64,000 bases of DNA from contig NZ_CP009556.1 of the NCBI RefSeq assembly GCF_000959365.1, forward strand, positions 1,364,001-1,428,000, given 5' to 3'. This DNA is from Burkholderia oklahomensis C6786 (GTDB taxonomy: Bacteria; Pseudomonadota; Gammaproteobacteria; Burkholderiales; Burkholderiaceae). The notes under the pieces are model-generated. The model was not told the origin of the DNA. It did not search any database and worked only from the letters and a program-made list of their open reading frames with translations. The translations under genes were made by a program, and so were the position numbers. How positions within the stretch are numbered: the stretch's first letter is position 1; each line of letters opens with the position of its first letter. This document shows, in pieces, positions 1 through 9,186 of this stretch.

Positions 1-1
1 C

Positions 2-307
2 GCCCGCTGGCGTAAGGAGCTCGGCGACGCCGTCTCGATCAGCGACTCGGGCGTCGTGACGATCAACCCGGACAAGTTGAACAAGATGCGCGATTCGCTG
101 CCCGGGGACGGCACTGTGTGGGATACGGCGCGCTACCAGGCTTGGAACACCGGGTTCTCCGGCCATAAGGACAACATCCAGAACGACGTCCAGACACTCG
201 TCGAGAAATACTCGCATCAGAACTCGAGTTTCGACAATCTCGTCAAGGTGCTGAGCGGCGCGATCTCGACGCTGACGGACACCGCGAAAAGCTACCTGCA
301 GATCTGA
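2..307 (+). CDS. bipD: T3SS needle-tip/translocator protein BipD, C-terminal part
   Basis: Only the last 101 residues lie in the window; the reading frame is open from base 2 and the start is upstream. The fragment reads through WRKELGDAVSISDSG and ends in TDTAKSYLQI, which I recognise as the C-terminal coiled-coil region of BipD, the Burkholderia counterpart of SipD and IpaD. The family caps the type III needle and controls insertion of the BipB/BipC translocon into host membranes. It is followed after about 100 bases by bapA on the same strand, the known order of the Bsa locus. A GTG at 56 could be mistaken for a start, but the family sequence continues upstream of it. Confidence 0.93.
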   Translation, partial: ARWRKELGDAVSISDSGVVTINPDKLNKMRDSLPGDGTVWDTARYQAWNTGFSGHKDNIQNDVQTLVEKYSHQNSSFDNLVKVLSGAISTLTDTAKSYLQI

Positions 308-408
308 ACGACGCCGCGCGCCCGTCTTGCCGTGCCCGCGCGCAACGATGCGCGGGCGCGAACGGTCATTGCCTCCGATCCGCGTAACCGAAAAGAGGAA
401 ATCTCACC

Positions 409-2616
409 ATGCCGCCATCCATTCATCGATCTTCATCCGTCAACAGCGCGCCGGCCGCGGTCGCCGGCCGCGCGATCCGTTCTTCTAACCGGGAGCGCGA
501 ATTCTCGACCGGCGTGACGCGCGTTTCGAGCGCGCGCCGGCACAGCATGCCGGACATCGGTGCGCGGCGCGTCGGTGCGGCCGACGGTGACGCGTCCGCA
601 CTGCGGGAATCGTTCCATCGACAGCTCGACACCGTGTCGTCGCGCCCGCAGCAGCCGCCCGCGGGCGAGCCGCGCGAGGCGGGCGTACCGACCGGCGAAT
701 CGCACGGCGCGACGTCGCTCGAACAGGCGCGCGCGTATCTGGGCGAACTCGCCGGCGATCGTCGCGGCGCGCTGACGACGCTCGTCGCACGACTGAACGG
801 CCATGATCAGCGCGCGCTCGACCATCTCGCGCTGACCGTGCACGCGCTGCACCTGACGGCCGACGACGCGCGCCATGCAGACGCGTTTGCCGGGATCGGG
901 GATGCGCTCGCGTCGTTTTTCGCGGCCGCCGCGCGGTCGGGCGGGAAATCGGCCCCGATGTCGCGCGATCTGTGCATCGAGGACAACAAGCACTATCGGA
1001 AGCTCTGCGAGCGCGTCGGCTCCCTGCTGAGGGCCGACGGCATCGCCGACGCGATGTTCGGCCGCGCGCGCGAACGCGGCGATGCGGCGGCGGACGTGCT
1101 CGTGTCCGAGCGGCTCGGTGGACGGATGGACGGGAGCGTGCGTACGAACGGGATGTTGAACCAGCACAGCGGCAGGGCGCAGCTCAGTATGGCGGACAAC
1201 GCGATGAAGTTCGCGCTCGGCGCGCGCCACGCGACGAATCTCGTTGACATGGCCGGCACCGCGCTTGCGTTGCTCGGGCGCACCGATCAATTGTTGAACG
1301 ACGTTTCGCTGAAGCAGCCGGCCACCGACCCGGGCGGACCGCGCGCGCCTCGCGGCGAGCCGGCTGCGCCGCAAGGCGGGCCCGAGCCGGGCGCGGCGCC
1401 GCAACCGGCCGCGCCGGTCGTCGTCAACAACCATAACGAAAACAACGTGAACGTGAACCTCGACGGGCTCGAGAAGCTCGTCAGCGATCTCGGCAGGACG
1501 ATAGGCGCGCTGCTGACGCGGATGGACGGTTTCGATCCGTCGCGCGCGCAGCGCCCGGCCGACGATGCGAACGGTCCCGTGCGCGAGCGGACGGGCGGGC
1601 ACTCGACCGTCGTGAAATCGCCGGTGTCGTTCGCGCAAACGTCGAATGTCACGTCGGGCTCGCCGTCGCCCGACGTGCGCGTCGAACTGGATGGCGATCG
1701 ACCAGGCAATCGGCAGGCCGGATCGCCGACCGTATTGCAAAACGGACTGCTGCAAACCGGATCGCAAACCGGATCGCCGCGTGCGCCGGTCGACGGCGCG
1801 CGTCACGATGCGCCGGCATCGGCGGCGAGCGAGCCGTCCGCCGACCGGCGCACGCCGCCGCCCGCGACCGTCGAGCGGGGCGTCGGAGCCGATGCGCCGC
1901 CGACGGGCGCGTGGCGGTACAACGACAACGACAAGAAGTGGCAAATGGACCGGGCCGATCCGATCGTCAGGACCACCGAAGGCGCGACGCGGATCGATCC
2001 GTTCAGCCGCGCTGGCGCGCGCGCGACGCCCGGAGCGGGCGATACCCGCGCGCCGCGCGATGCCGGTCAACGAAGCGTCACGGATGGGGCGAGCGACAGC
2101 GCGGGGGGCGATGCGGCGCTCCGGTCGACGGAAGGCTTCGGCCGGAACCTTCCGTTTGCCGGTTCTCGGCGCAATGCGTCCGTGTCGGGCGCCGCGTCCG
2201 AATCGTCGTCCTCGTCTTCGTCCGCGCCGGGTGCGGCGCCGGCCGCTCCGACCGTCGCGTCGACTCTTGCGTCGACCGGCGCATCGAGCGTCGCGCCCGA
2301 CGACGGCGTATGGCCGCGTCCGTCCGCGCCGGCGACGCGCAGCGTCGATCCCCGGCAGATGAATCGTGCGCAACTGGAGCGTGCGGGACTTTATCCGCTC
2401 GACGACGACGATGCGCTGTCGTCGGCGCAGGCCGCGCCGACCGACGCGACCACCCGGCGCGCATGGCGGCCCGACGTCGGCTTGTCGAAGCCGAAAGCGG
2501 GCGAGCATAAGGCGAAGACGTTTCCGACCGTCGAGCCGGCCGCCAGAATCATGACGACCGAGGGCGCGACGCGCGTCGGCTGGGCCGATTCGATCGATAA
2601 AGGCGCGAAGCGATGA
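409..2616 (+). CDS. bapA: Bsa T3SS secreted protein BapA
   Basis: A 735-residue protein encoded between bipD and bapB, the position of bapA in the Bsa locus. The N-terminal third is alpha-helical and moderately conserved in appearance. Residues around 340-380 carry an Asn-rich segment (VVVNNHNENNVNVN) and a short predicted helix. The rest is low-complexity Ala/Pro/Ser/Arg-rich and probably disordered. The heptapeptide TTEGATR occurs near residue 522 and again near 716, with a related STEGFGR between them. BapA is known as a Bsa-dependent secreted protein of uncertain biochemical role; I see no catalytic motif. The ATG at 409 sits 9 bases after AGAGGAAA, a fair ribosome site. The stop overlaps the bapB start. 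Confidence 0.88.
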   Translation: MPPSIHRSSSVNSAPAAVAGRAIRSSNREREFSTGVTRVSSARRHSMPDIGARRVGAADGDASALRESFHRQLDTVSSRPQQPPAGEPREAGVPTGESHGATSLEQARAYLGELAGDRRGALTTLVARLNGHDQRALDHLALTVHALHLTADDARHADAFAGIGDALASFFAAAARSGGKSAPMSRDLCIEDNKHYRKLCERVGSLLRADGIADAMFGRARERGDAAADVLVSERLGGRMDGSVRTNGMLNQHSGRAQLSMADNAMKFALGARHATNLVDMAGTALALLGRTDQLLNDVSLKQPATDPGGPRAPRGEPAAPQGGPEPGAAPQPAAPVVVNNHNENNVNVNLDGLEKLVSDLGRTIGALLTRMDGFDPSRAQRPADDANGPVRERTGGHSTVVKSPVSFAQTSNVTSGSPSPDVRVELDGDRPGNRQAGSPTVLQNGLLQTGSQTGSPRAPVDGARHDAPASAASEPSADRRTPPPATVERGVGADAPPTGAWRYNDNDKKWQMDRADPIVRTTEGATRIDPFSRAGARATPGAGDTRAPRDAGQRSVTDGASDSAGGDAALRSTEGFGRNLPFAGSRRNASVSGAASESSSSSSSAPGAAPAAPTVASTLASTGASSVAPDDGVWPRPSAPATRSVDPRQMNRAQLERAGLYPLDDDDALSSAQAAPTDATTRRAWRPDVGLSKPKAGEHKAKTFPTVEPAARIMTTEGATRVGWADSIDKGAKR

Positions 2617-2894
2617 CGGCCGACTCGTGCCCGAACGACGCCGCCGCGCTCGCGGCGGCGAAGACGTTGTTCGCCGGCATGCTGGGCGTGCCGGAAGCGG
2701 AAATCGCGCCGGAGCAGCGGCTGCTCGACGATCTGGCGATGGATTCGCTCGAATTGATCGAGCTCGCGATGGCGCTCGACGAGGGCTGGAACATCGAGCT
2801 CGATCGGGCGCGGCTCGCTGACGTCGCGACTGTAGCCGACGTCGCCGCGCTGATCGGCGCGGCCGCGGGTCCGGACGGCACGGGCGAAGCATGA
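2613..2894 (+). CDS. bapB: T3SS-associated acyl carrier protein BapB (IacP-like)
   Basis: A 93-residue acyl-carrier-protein-like product. The phosphopantetheine attachment motif is present as LAMDSLELIE, with the candidate Ser at residue 45. Length and helical pattern fit a stand-alone ACP. Related ACPs (IacP) lie in the Salmonella SPI-1 locus, where they aid effector secretion. The gene is coupled on both sides by 4-base overlaps: ATG within the bapA stop, and its own TGA within the bapC start. The partner enzyme that would load an acyl chain is not in this window. Placement between bapA and bapC matches the Bsa locus. Confidence 0.9.
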   Translation: MTADSCPNDAAALAAAKTLFAGMLGVPEAEIAPEQRLLDDLAMDSLELIELAMALDEGWNIELDRARLADVATVADVAALIGAAAGPDGTGEA

Positions 2895-3445
2895 GCGCGC
2901 GCCGTCCGGATGCGACACGCATGCGCACGCGCGTCACGCGCGTGGCCGCGGCGTTCGCGATCGGCATCGTGTCGGCGGGCGGCGTCGCGCATGCGGACTG
3001 CATCGACGACGCCGCGCGGCGCTACGGCGTCAACGCCGATCTGCTGCGTTCGATCGCGTATTACGAGTCGGGGCTGAATCCGCGCGCGCTGCATCGCAAC
3101 AACGACGGCTCGACCGACATCGGCCTGATGCAGATCAATTCGGTGCATTTGCCGACGCTGCGCGATCAGGGAATCGACCGTTTCCATCTGTACGACGCGT
3201 CGGTCAACGCGCGCATCGGCGCGGCGCTGCTGCGCCGGCAGATCGACCGGTACGGCGACACGTGGCGCGCGGTCGGCGCGTATCACTCGCGCACGCCAGC
3301 GTTGAGCGACCGGTATGCGCGCTCGGTTTACAACATCTATGTCGCGCGGCCTTGGGTGAGGAAGGCGGCCGTGCAGCGGGGCGCGGCGCGCGCGATGCCG
3401 GCGCGTGAGCGGGGGCTCGTCATCGAGGAAGCGGCGGTTCAGTGA
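2891..3445 (+). CDS. bapC: Periplasmic lytic transglycosylase BapC (IagB/IpgF family)
   Basis: A 184-residue product with an N-terminal signal peptide (basic MSARRPDATRMRTRVTR, hydrophobic core AAAFAIGIVSAGG, likely cleavage after AHA) and a C39/SLT-type transglycosylase domain. The catalytic Glu is in AYYESGLNP, followed by the family signature DIGLMQINS. These enzymes open peptidoglycan locally so that the T3SS basal body can cross the wall. It is the last gene of the bapABC run, translated by ATGA coupling from bapB. The basic C-terminal tail after VYNIYVARPW is likely non-catalytic. Confidence 0.92.
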   Translation: MSARRPDATRMRTRVTRVAAAFAIGIVSAGGVAHADCIDDAARRYGVNADLLRSIAYYESGLNPRALHRNNDGSTDIGLMQINSVHLPTLRDQGIDRFHLYDASVNARIGAALLRRQIDRYGDTWRAVGAYHSRTPALSDRYARSVYNIYVARPWVRKAAVQRGAARAMPARERGLVIEEAAVQ

Positions 3446-3726
3446 GACGGCGGTGGCGAGCGGCGAGTGCGTCGACACGGGCGCGCGCGTGGCCGCTTCG
3501 ATGGCGGCCGGCGAGCAGGCAGTCCGATGTGTGCCCCGATGGGGGCCGCTTCGGCGTGCGACTCGTTCCGCTGCGTCGTGCATCGCTCGATGCTCGACCG
3601 GTATTCGACGAATGGGCGGTGATTGAAAGGTGACCGAACCGTGATCGAACGAGCGCCGACATGCGGGGCCGGTCCGGGCGGTGAATCGAAGTCATCGAAC
3701 TCGGAGAACTCGGAGAACTCTGCGAT

Positions 3727-3761
3727 CCGGATCATCCAGGCGGACCCGCCGGACGATCCGG
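3727..3761. terminator. Hairpin between convergent bapC and bopE
   Basis: The 330 bases from 3446 to 3775 between the facing 3' ends of bapC and bopE hold no convincing gene. Within them, bases 3727-3737 and 3751-3761 form an inverted repeat pairing 10 of 11 positions. The loop contains a second small GGCG/CGCC stem. There is no long T-run, so it is only a candidate bidirectional terminator. The stretch also carries a short direct repeat of GAACTCGGA near 3698-3720. Confidence 0.45.
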
Positions 3762-3775
3762 ACCACGCTACTTCA

Positions 3776-4561
3776 TCACGCGGCGCCCGCCGTGTCCGCC
3801 GCTCCCTTCGCCTCGCGCGATGCCTCCTCCGCCGCGCGGCGGTACGTGGCGTCGAGCGTCTGCACCGTCTGCCGGAAGCGGGCGAGCGTGCCGGAATGCC
3901 CGGCCGGCAACGCGTTCGCGACGAGGTCGATCGCCTGCTGCCGCGCATACGACTGAAGCTCGCGATATTCCGGGCGCGCGGCCAGCTCGGCGCCCATCAG
4001 CGTATCGGCGCGCAGCCGGATCTCGGTGTAGAGCGGATTCGTGCCGGCGCCGCTCGGTGTGAACACGCCTTGCTTGTCGGCGCCGGGCAGTCCGGTTGCG
4101 CGCGCCGCGTCGCCGAGCGCCGCGACGAACGCCGGCCGCACGTTGCCCTCGCGCGTGGCGGGATCCATGCAGAACCGGTCCTTCGCTTCGCTGAAGATCG
4201 CGCAGAGCGTCGCTTCGTAGACCTGCCGGCCGAATTCCGCATCTTGCCGGATCTCGGGGGTGCGCGTGTTGGCGACCTGCCTGACCGCCTCGTCGACGAA
4301 ATGCCGGATCGCCTGTTTCGGGGCGCCGGTGGGCCGATAGCTGCCGACGTAGCGAACGCCCAGCAGCTTGACCCGCGCGGGCGCGCTGTCCGGCGTGCCG
4401 CGGCGGAACAGCTGCCTGAGCGTATCGCCGATCTTGCTGAAGATGCGCTTGATCTGCTGTGCGAACGACGTGCGCTGCCGTGCTTCGCCGTGCTTGACGT
4501 GAACGTCGAACGACGCCTGATTGACACGTGTGAATCCATAGATTCTCGGGTTGTAAGTCAT
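3776..4561 (-). CDS. bopE: T3SS effector BopE, guanine nucleotide exchange factor
   Basis: A 261-residue protein starting MTYNPRIYGF, the same length as B. pseudomallei BopE, a SopE/SopE2-type exchange factor for Cdc42 and Rac1 that remodels host actin during invasion. The N-terminal 75 or so residues are the secretion and chaperone region; the GEF domain follows. The catalytic-loop equivalent is GAGT at residues 171-174 (SopE has GAGA). Residues such as DAEFGRQVYEATLCAIFSEA match the helical family core. The reading frame extends upstream to 4636, but the ATG at 4561 fits the known protein. It is transcribed opposite to bapA-C and divergently from bopA. Confidence 0.96.
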   Translation of the reverse strand: MTYNPRIYGFTRVNQASFDVHVKHGEARQRTSFAQQIKRIFSKIGDTLRQLFRRGTPDSAPARVKLLGVRYVGSYRPTGAPKQAIRHFVDEAVRQVANTRTPEIRQDAEFGRQVYEATLCAIFSEAKDRFCMDPATREGNVRPAFVAALGDAARATGLPGADKQGVFTPSGAGTNPLYTEIRLRADTLMGAELAARPEYRELQSYARQQAIDLVANALPAGHSGTLARFRQTVQTLDATYRRAAEEASREAKGAADTAGAA

Positions 4562-5171
4562 GTCGTGTTCTCGATTGAGTGGGACGGAATCCGGCGCGCC
4601 CGCATCCGCGTCGCGTTTCGTTCGACGACCGCGCACGCGAACAGAGCCGTCCGGATCGATTCGATTCTAGGGAGCGAGCCGCGTGGTCCGATTTCATAAA
4701 TTGCTCATGTGCGGCTGCATGGGGTTCGCGCGGTGACGCGCGTCGAGGTGCGGCCATGCGCGGCGGCTCTCGGCGCTGGCGTGAACCGCGGCGGATCGTC
4801 GTGAATCCTCGTGAACCTTCGCGAACGGTCGCGGATGGCGGCAACCGCTTTCGTGGTGACGCCCAGAGACGGATCGACGCCGCGTGGGGGCGCACATGAG
4901 GAGATCGCGAGCGACGCGCATGCGGGCGCCGCCCGCGACGCTGCGCCGCTTGCCGGATGCGCCCGCATGTGCGCGGCGGCCTGAGCGGAATCTGAAAGCG
5001 GCGCCGGACGAATGTCTTCAGCATCGACGTCAATGTCGAGTTGCAGCGAAGCGCGGTCTGTCGGGCGCGCCGGCTTGCACGGCGAGCGGCGGTCCGCTCG
5101 ACAGCCATGCGCGGCGGCTAGTGCGGTTGCAGCGCCGTATCGGAATGTCTCGTAGTCGATGGCAGGAACTG
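4562..5171. promoter_or_regulatory. Divergent bopE-bopA promoter region, no gene
   Basis: This 610-base gap separates the divergent starts of bopE and bopA. The frame upstream of bopA stays open back to 4884 but has no family similarity there and no good ribosome site. Around 4770-4830 there is a loose direct repetition of CGTGAA/GCGAAC elements. Both effector genes are reported to be under BsaN/BicA control, so an activator site is expected here. I cannot identify the site by eye. Confidence 0.4.
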
Positions 5172-6734
5172 ATGATCAATGTCGATGCATTCGTCGCGTG
5201 CGCGCGGCCCGGGGAACGTGTCGTCGTCGGCGGCGGCGCGCGCGGCCCGGCGGTATCGGTCGCGAGGCTGGGCATGAAGGAGCGGCTGTTCGCGTTTCTC
5301 GCGCACGTCCCGCTGCTCAAGCATTGCGACGCGGTGCGGCGCTATGCCGAGCAGGTTCACACGGAAAACCGTCGCGTGCTCGAAGTGTTCGTACTCGCGC
5401 TGTCGAAGCGATATGGCGCGGAAGGCGCCAAGGCGGCGTTCGACTACGGCGCGCGACGCGACGGCGCGCCGCTCGACCGGCGGCTCGTGCGCAACATGGT
5501 GTCGATCGCCGAGCACTTTCACGGAACGGGAGATGCGAAACCGCTGGCCCGGCAGATCGTGTTCCGGACATGGGAATGCAGCGGCGTCAAGCATCCGGGG
5601 CACGCGTCGCTGACGATCAAGAATCAGGTACACGCCGATGCCGGCCGGCATGTGTATGAGCATGTCAGTTGGTGGCCGAACCAGCGCTTGCGCGACAAGG
5701 GTTTCGATCGTGTCGAGCCAAAGACGCTGAGCGGATATCAGATCGACAAGCGCTCGGAGATTTCGAATGCAACGGAGCAGAGGCTTCGCCAAGGCGACGC
5801 GGCGAGGAGAAAGATCCTCGCGGACGGCTACAAATACGCGAATCAGGAAGAGCGTCACGACGCGCGTTTTTTCCCGAGAGCCGGCCAGAAACTGGACAAG
5901 GAGGCCGAATGGGGGCTGAGCGCGCGCAAGGTGTATTTCCCGGCGATCGGGTTCAACTGCGACAAGCGCGACGCAACCGGCCAGGGCGCGTTCGTGCTGT
6001 TCGGGCTGAACGAAGTGGCGATGTTGCGCGATGCGCGAACCGTGAAGGCGGCGGCGTCGACGGGCGCGCTCAAGTACCAGATGATCAGCACGGCGGAAAA
6101 CTGCGCGTCGATCGCGCTGCGCGTGCTGCGCTCCGGCGGCGCCGAGCACTTCGTGTCGTATACGGCCGCATGGTTCTCGGAGGACCCGAATCGCGCTCAT
6201 GCATACGCGCAGGCCGTGCAGGCGAGGATCGACACGTTGAACCGGCTGCGTACCGATATCGCGCGCTACTGCGAGCGGCTGGGCGGCAGCGCATCGGTGC
6301 AACAGGCATGGCGTGCGTTTTCGAAGGCCGGCGAGACATCGGCCGGCCAAGCCGCGCGGGACGCGCTCGCGCCCGAAGCCGAGCGCGGCCACGCTGCGCA
6401 CGCAAACGCGCACGCGCCGCGGCAAGCGCGGCCCGACGATCACACGCGCGAAGTCGACCGGATCGGCGCGTACTTCGCCGCGCTGTCCGCCGGGCGATCC
6501 AGCAAGCATCGCGATCGTGCGGACGCGGATCTTGCCGATGCGATGAAGCGCTGCGCGCCGTCGCCTCGCGACGATGTCGCGACGCTGACGCGCAAGGCGC
6601 GCGTGTTCGTCGAGACGCTCGGCCGGCATCTCGGCGCGCCGCCGCCGGACGTCCCATCCGCGCTGCGGATGTTGACCGCGCACGCGATGATCGGCCAGAT
6701 CGAGGCGTTCATGGCGATCGCAATCGCCGCCTGA
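5172..6734 (+). CDS. bopA: T3SS effector BopA (IcsB-family acyltransferase)
   Basis: A 520-residue homologue of Shigella IcsB, needed by B. pseudomallei to escape LC3-associated phagocytosis. IcsB belongs to the Rho-inactivation-domain-like cysteine enzymes and fatty-acylates lysines of host membrane proteins. The matching residues are His144 in GHASLTIKN and Cys311 in [11 protein letters not shown], very close to IcsB His145 and Cys306. That agreement, plus an AGGA six bases upstream, favours the ATG at 5172 over the in-frame ATG at 5145. The C-terminal 100 residues are Ala/Arg-rich helix. The bicP chaperone gene follows after 85 bases. Confidence 0.93.
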   Translation: MINVDAFVACARPGERVVVGGGARGPAVSVARLGMKERLFAFLAHVPLLKHCDAVRRYAEQVHTENRRVLEVFVLALSKRYGAEGAKAAFDYGARRDGAPLDRRLVRNMVSIAEHFHGTGDAKPLARQIVFRTWECSGVKHPGHASLTIKNQVHADAGRHVYEHVSWWPNQRLRDKGFDRVEPKTLSGYQIDKRSEISNATEQRLRQGDAARRKILADGYKYANQEERHDARFFPRAGQKLDKEAEWGLSARKVYFPAIGFNCDKRDATGQGAFVLFGLNEVAMLRDARTVKAAASTGALKYQMISTAENCASIALRVLRSGGAEHFVSYTAAWFSEDPNRAHAYAQAVQARIDTLNRLRTDIARYCERLGGSASVQQAWRAFSKAGETSAGQAARDALAPEAERGHAAHANAHAPRQARPDDHTREVDRIGAYFAALSAGRSSKHRDRADADLADAMKRCAPSPRDDVATLTRKARVFVETLGRHLGAPPPDVPSALRMLTAHAMIGQIEAFMAIAIAA

Positions 6735-6819
6735 AGGTCACGTGAAGCGCGCGCCGCCGCCCTTCGGACAGCGGCGCGCATCGATCGAATCGCATGATTC
6801 AGACGGAGAACCTCGAACG

Positions 6820-7272
6820 ATGAATACGCATACCGAATGGTTGAACGGACTGAGCGAAGCGGCGGGCGTGCCGCTCGACTTCGATGAGCATGGGCAGTGT
6901 TTCCTGCTGCTCGACACGCAACTGATGATCTCGATTCGCGACCGGCCCGATGCGCTCGTGCTGTACGGAATGGTCGGCGAATTCCCGGCGCATGCGCCGG
7001 CGGAACTCTGGAAACGGATGCTCGCCGTCAATCTCGACTTGTCGGAAACGGGCGGCGGTAGTCTCGGCCTCGACGAGGACACGGCAGCCGTGATGCTGAT
7101 CGGGCGCGTCGCGACGGCGAATCTCGGCGTACACGAATTCGTCGAGGCGTTCGACGCGTTCGCGTCGCGCCTCGAACGCCTGATCGACACGTTCGAGCGG
7201 ATGGGCGTCTGCGACGCCGGCGCGCGGGACCGTCCGGCGGAGCCGCGCGCGGCCCGCGCGCTGCGCGGCTGA
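6820..7272 (+). CDS. bicP: T3SS chaperone BicP (CesT/Tir family)
   Basis: A 150-residue acidic protein with the class I T3SS chaperone layout: an N-terminal helix (WLNGLSEAAGVPLDF), a short beta strand pair (GQCFLLLDTQLMISI), and a C-terminal helix (VEAFDAFASRLERLIDTF). It lies directly after bopA and is expected to hold BopA for secretion, as IpgA does for IcsB. The ATG at 6820 has a GGAG about 12 bases upstream; a GTG at 6742 in frame would add residues unlike the family. The tail after residue 130 is Arg/Ala-rich. Confidence 0.88.
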   Translation: MNTHTEWLNGLSEAAGVPLDFDEHGQCFLLLDTQLMISIRDRPDALVLYGMVGEFPAHAPAELWKRMLAVNLDLSETGGGSLGLDEDTAAVMLIGRVATANLGVHEFVEAFDAFASRLERLIDTFERMGVCDAGARDRPAEPRAARALRG

Positions 7273-7489
7273 ATCAATGCGAGGGGACGGCGCGCGGGCG
7301 CGCCGCGCGGCTCGTTCGCTCGCCGCCGCGATCGCCGGACGACGAGCGAATGAAACGAACGCAACGGACCTGAAATTTTCCGGTGATGTGCGCACGCTAC
7401 CGTGACGGGCATGCGTGGGCATGGCGGACGGCACATGCGCCGCTCGGGCGTACGGGACAGGATGCATCGGAGCAACAAAGGGGGCGATT

Positions 7490-8161
7490 ATGGTCGTAGA
7501 GAGAAAATGTGAAAGAGTACTTGTCGTCGACAGTCATCCGGTCGTGCGCGACGGCATCGAGGGCGTGCTCGGCAAGGCGTATGCGGGAATCGACGTGCGC
7601 GGCGCGATCGACATGGCCGAGGCGAGCGATCTGTGCGGTCGCGACCGCCCGGATCTCGTGCTGATGGACGTGATGCTGCCGGGCGACGATCCGCTGCCGG
7701 CGATGGGCGAGATCCTGCGCACGTATCCGGACATGCGGTTCGTCGTCTTCACCGCGCTCGGCTCGGAGGCGCGCGCGGCGGATGCGATCCGCTTCGGCGC
7801 GTCCGGCTATCTGCTGAAGTGGTGCAGCCCGGACGGCATCGTGCAGGCGGTCCGGCGCGTGATGGCGGGGCGCGTTCACATCGATCCGTCGCTCGACGAG
7901 GCGCGGGTCGCGTCGGCGGCCGGCGGCCGCACGCTTGCGCCGCCCGTCGACAAGCTGACGCGGCGCGAGAAGCAGATACTGAAGTTGATCGCCGACGGGA
8001 TGCGCAATCGCGAGATCGCGTCGCTGCTCAACATCAGCCAGAAGACGGTCGATTGCCATAGGCAGCGGCTGATGCAGAAGCTCGGCGCGCGCAATGTCGC
8101 GAACGTGATCCATTGGGCGTATCGATACGGATATGCGAATGCGTGCGCACCGCTGATGTAG
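7490..8161 (+). CDS. bprB: NarL/FixJ-type response regulator BprB
   Basis: A 223-residue two-component regulator. The receiver domain (about residues 8-125) has the acidic pocket and phospho-acceptor Asp60 in LVLMDVMLPGDD. The C-terminal LuxR-type helix-turn-helix spans about 155-215 (LTRREKQILKLIADG, SQKTVDCHRQRL). BprB is one of the regulators coded within the Bsa locus. The ATG at 7490 follows AAAGGGGG, a strong ribosome site; the frame is open to 7415. No sensor kinase gene is adjacent, so it is an orphan here. Confidence 0.9.
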   Translation: MVVERKCERVLVVDSHPVVRDGIEGVLGKAYAGIDVRGAIDMAEASDLCGRDRPDLVLMDVMLPGDDPLPAMGEILRTYPDMRFVVFTALGSEARAADAIRFGASGYLLKWCSPDGIVQAVRRVMAGRVHIDPSLDEARVASAAGGRTLAPPVDKLTRREKQILKLIADGMRNREIASLLNISQKTVDCHRQRLMQKLGARNVANVIHWAYRYGYANACAPLM

Positions 8162-8415
8162 CGCGTGGCAGGCGCGAGTTCGCGTTCTATCGCGCGTACG
8201 CAGGACATCCTGGCGGATTGGCGCGCGGCCCGCGCGCTGCGCGGTGAATCAGCGCGCAGCGATCGCCGGCGTCGTTCGCGCTTGCGCCTCGCGCTGTTCG
8301 TGTGATGAAGCAGGCGACGTCCGCCTCGCAGCCAGCTGAGCGATTCGTGAAAGTGCAGGGCCGATCTGCGGCGGAGAATGAACGCTCGCCAATGTTCAGG
8401 ACAAGGAAATAGATC

Positions 8416-8874
8416 ATGAAGTCAATCACGCAGCCAATCACGCATCCGAATGACGCACTCCAGCGGTCGCTGGAGCGCCGCCTCGCGCCTTCGAACGATC
8501 GACACGTCTCGGTCAAAGAACATGCGAAACGGAACGGCGACGAGCAACCTTTGACGATGAGGCGCGAAATCAAGGTCATCAGAATGGATGTGCTCAGGGA
8601 GATCCGCTTTAACAGCGTTATCAGCGCGCCAGTGTTGCGTGCGAAACAAAATCGGATTGCCGCGAACGTTTGCGTGGTCCGCAAGAAGCTCGACGGGAAA
8701 GGGCAGTTCGGCAAGATGCTCGAAAAGCTCAAATCCGTCGTGGATCGTGGCGTGTATTCCGAACTGCGCAAGCTGAGAAAACTCGATGAGTTGATCAATC
8801 GGCACAAAGGCGATCGGCCCGAGGATCTAAAGTACAAGGTCTTGCCTCAGCGCACGCAGCGTCCGACGCCCTGA
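8416..8874 (+). CDS. bprD: Small basic protein, probable BprD
   Basis: A 152-residue, Lys/Arg-rich product between bprB and bprC, the place of bprD in the Bsa locus. I recognise no domain. The N-terminal 45 residues look unstructured; residues 50-130 are helical with a run of basic helices (KMLEKLKSVVDRG, LRKLRKLDELINRH). AAGGAAA lies 8 bases before the ATG. The naming rests on position and size more than on remembered sequence. It could be a DNA-binding or partner-binding regulator. GC content is visibly lower than in neighbouring genes, hinting at a separate origin. Confidence 0.6.
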   Translation: MKSITQPITHPNDALQRSLERRLAPSNDRHVSVKEHAKRNGDEQPLTMRREIKVIRMDVLREIRFNSVISAPVLRAKQNRIAANVCVVRKKLDGKGQFGKMLEKLKSVVDRGVYSELRKLRKLDELINRHKGDRPEDLKYKVLPQRTQRPTP

Positions 8875-9186
8875 ACGCGCGCCGCGTCCCGCGCTGCGCG
8901 GCCGGACAGATGGCTCGCGTCGGGACGGATGCGCATGCGGGCCGGCGGCGCGGCGGAGCGGACGGCGGATGTCGCGCAAGCCTGCCACCATGTGGCGGAA
9001 ACGCGGCCGGGCTCGTCGGGCATCTCGATGGACCGCATGCCGCTCACGCAGCACAGCGCACGACGCATATCGTGCGATGCACGTAGCGGGTTCCACATTT
9101 GCGTTGCATGACACGCGACCCACACCGCGCGACACATGCAACGCAATGCGACACGCACGGCGCCTCTTATTTCATTGACCTTCACC
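8875..9186. promoter_or_regulatory. bprD-bprC intergenic region
   Basis: These 312 bases hold no gene I can support. The last 90 bases are rich in near-repeats of ACACGCGAC/GCGACACATG/ATGCGACACG, which lie just ahead of the bprC start. They could be regulator sites for the BsaN/BicA-controlled bprC promoter; that is inference. Confidence 0.35.

Noticed and set aside
433..3003. 856-codon antisense ORF over bapA/bapB
   Set aside because: Arg-rich shadow typical of high-GC third-position bias; no family similarity.
3698..3720. Short direct repeat of GAACTCGGA
   Set aside because: Two to three copies only, in a gene-free gap; too little to call a functional element.
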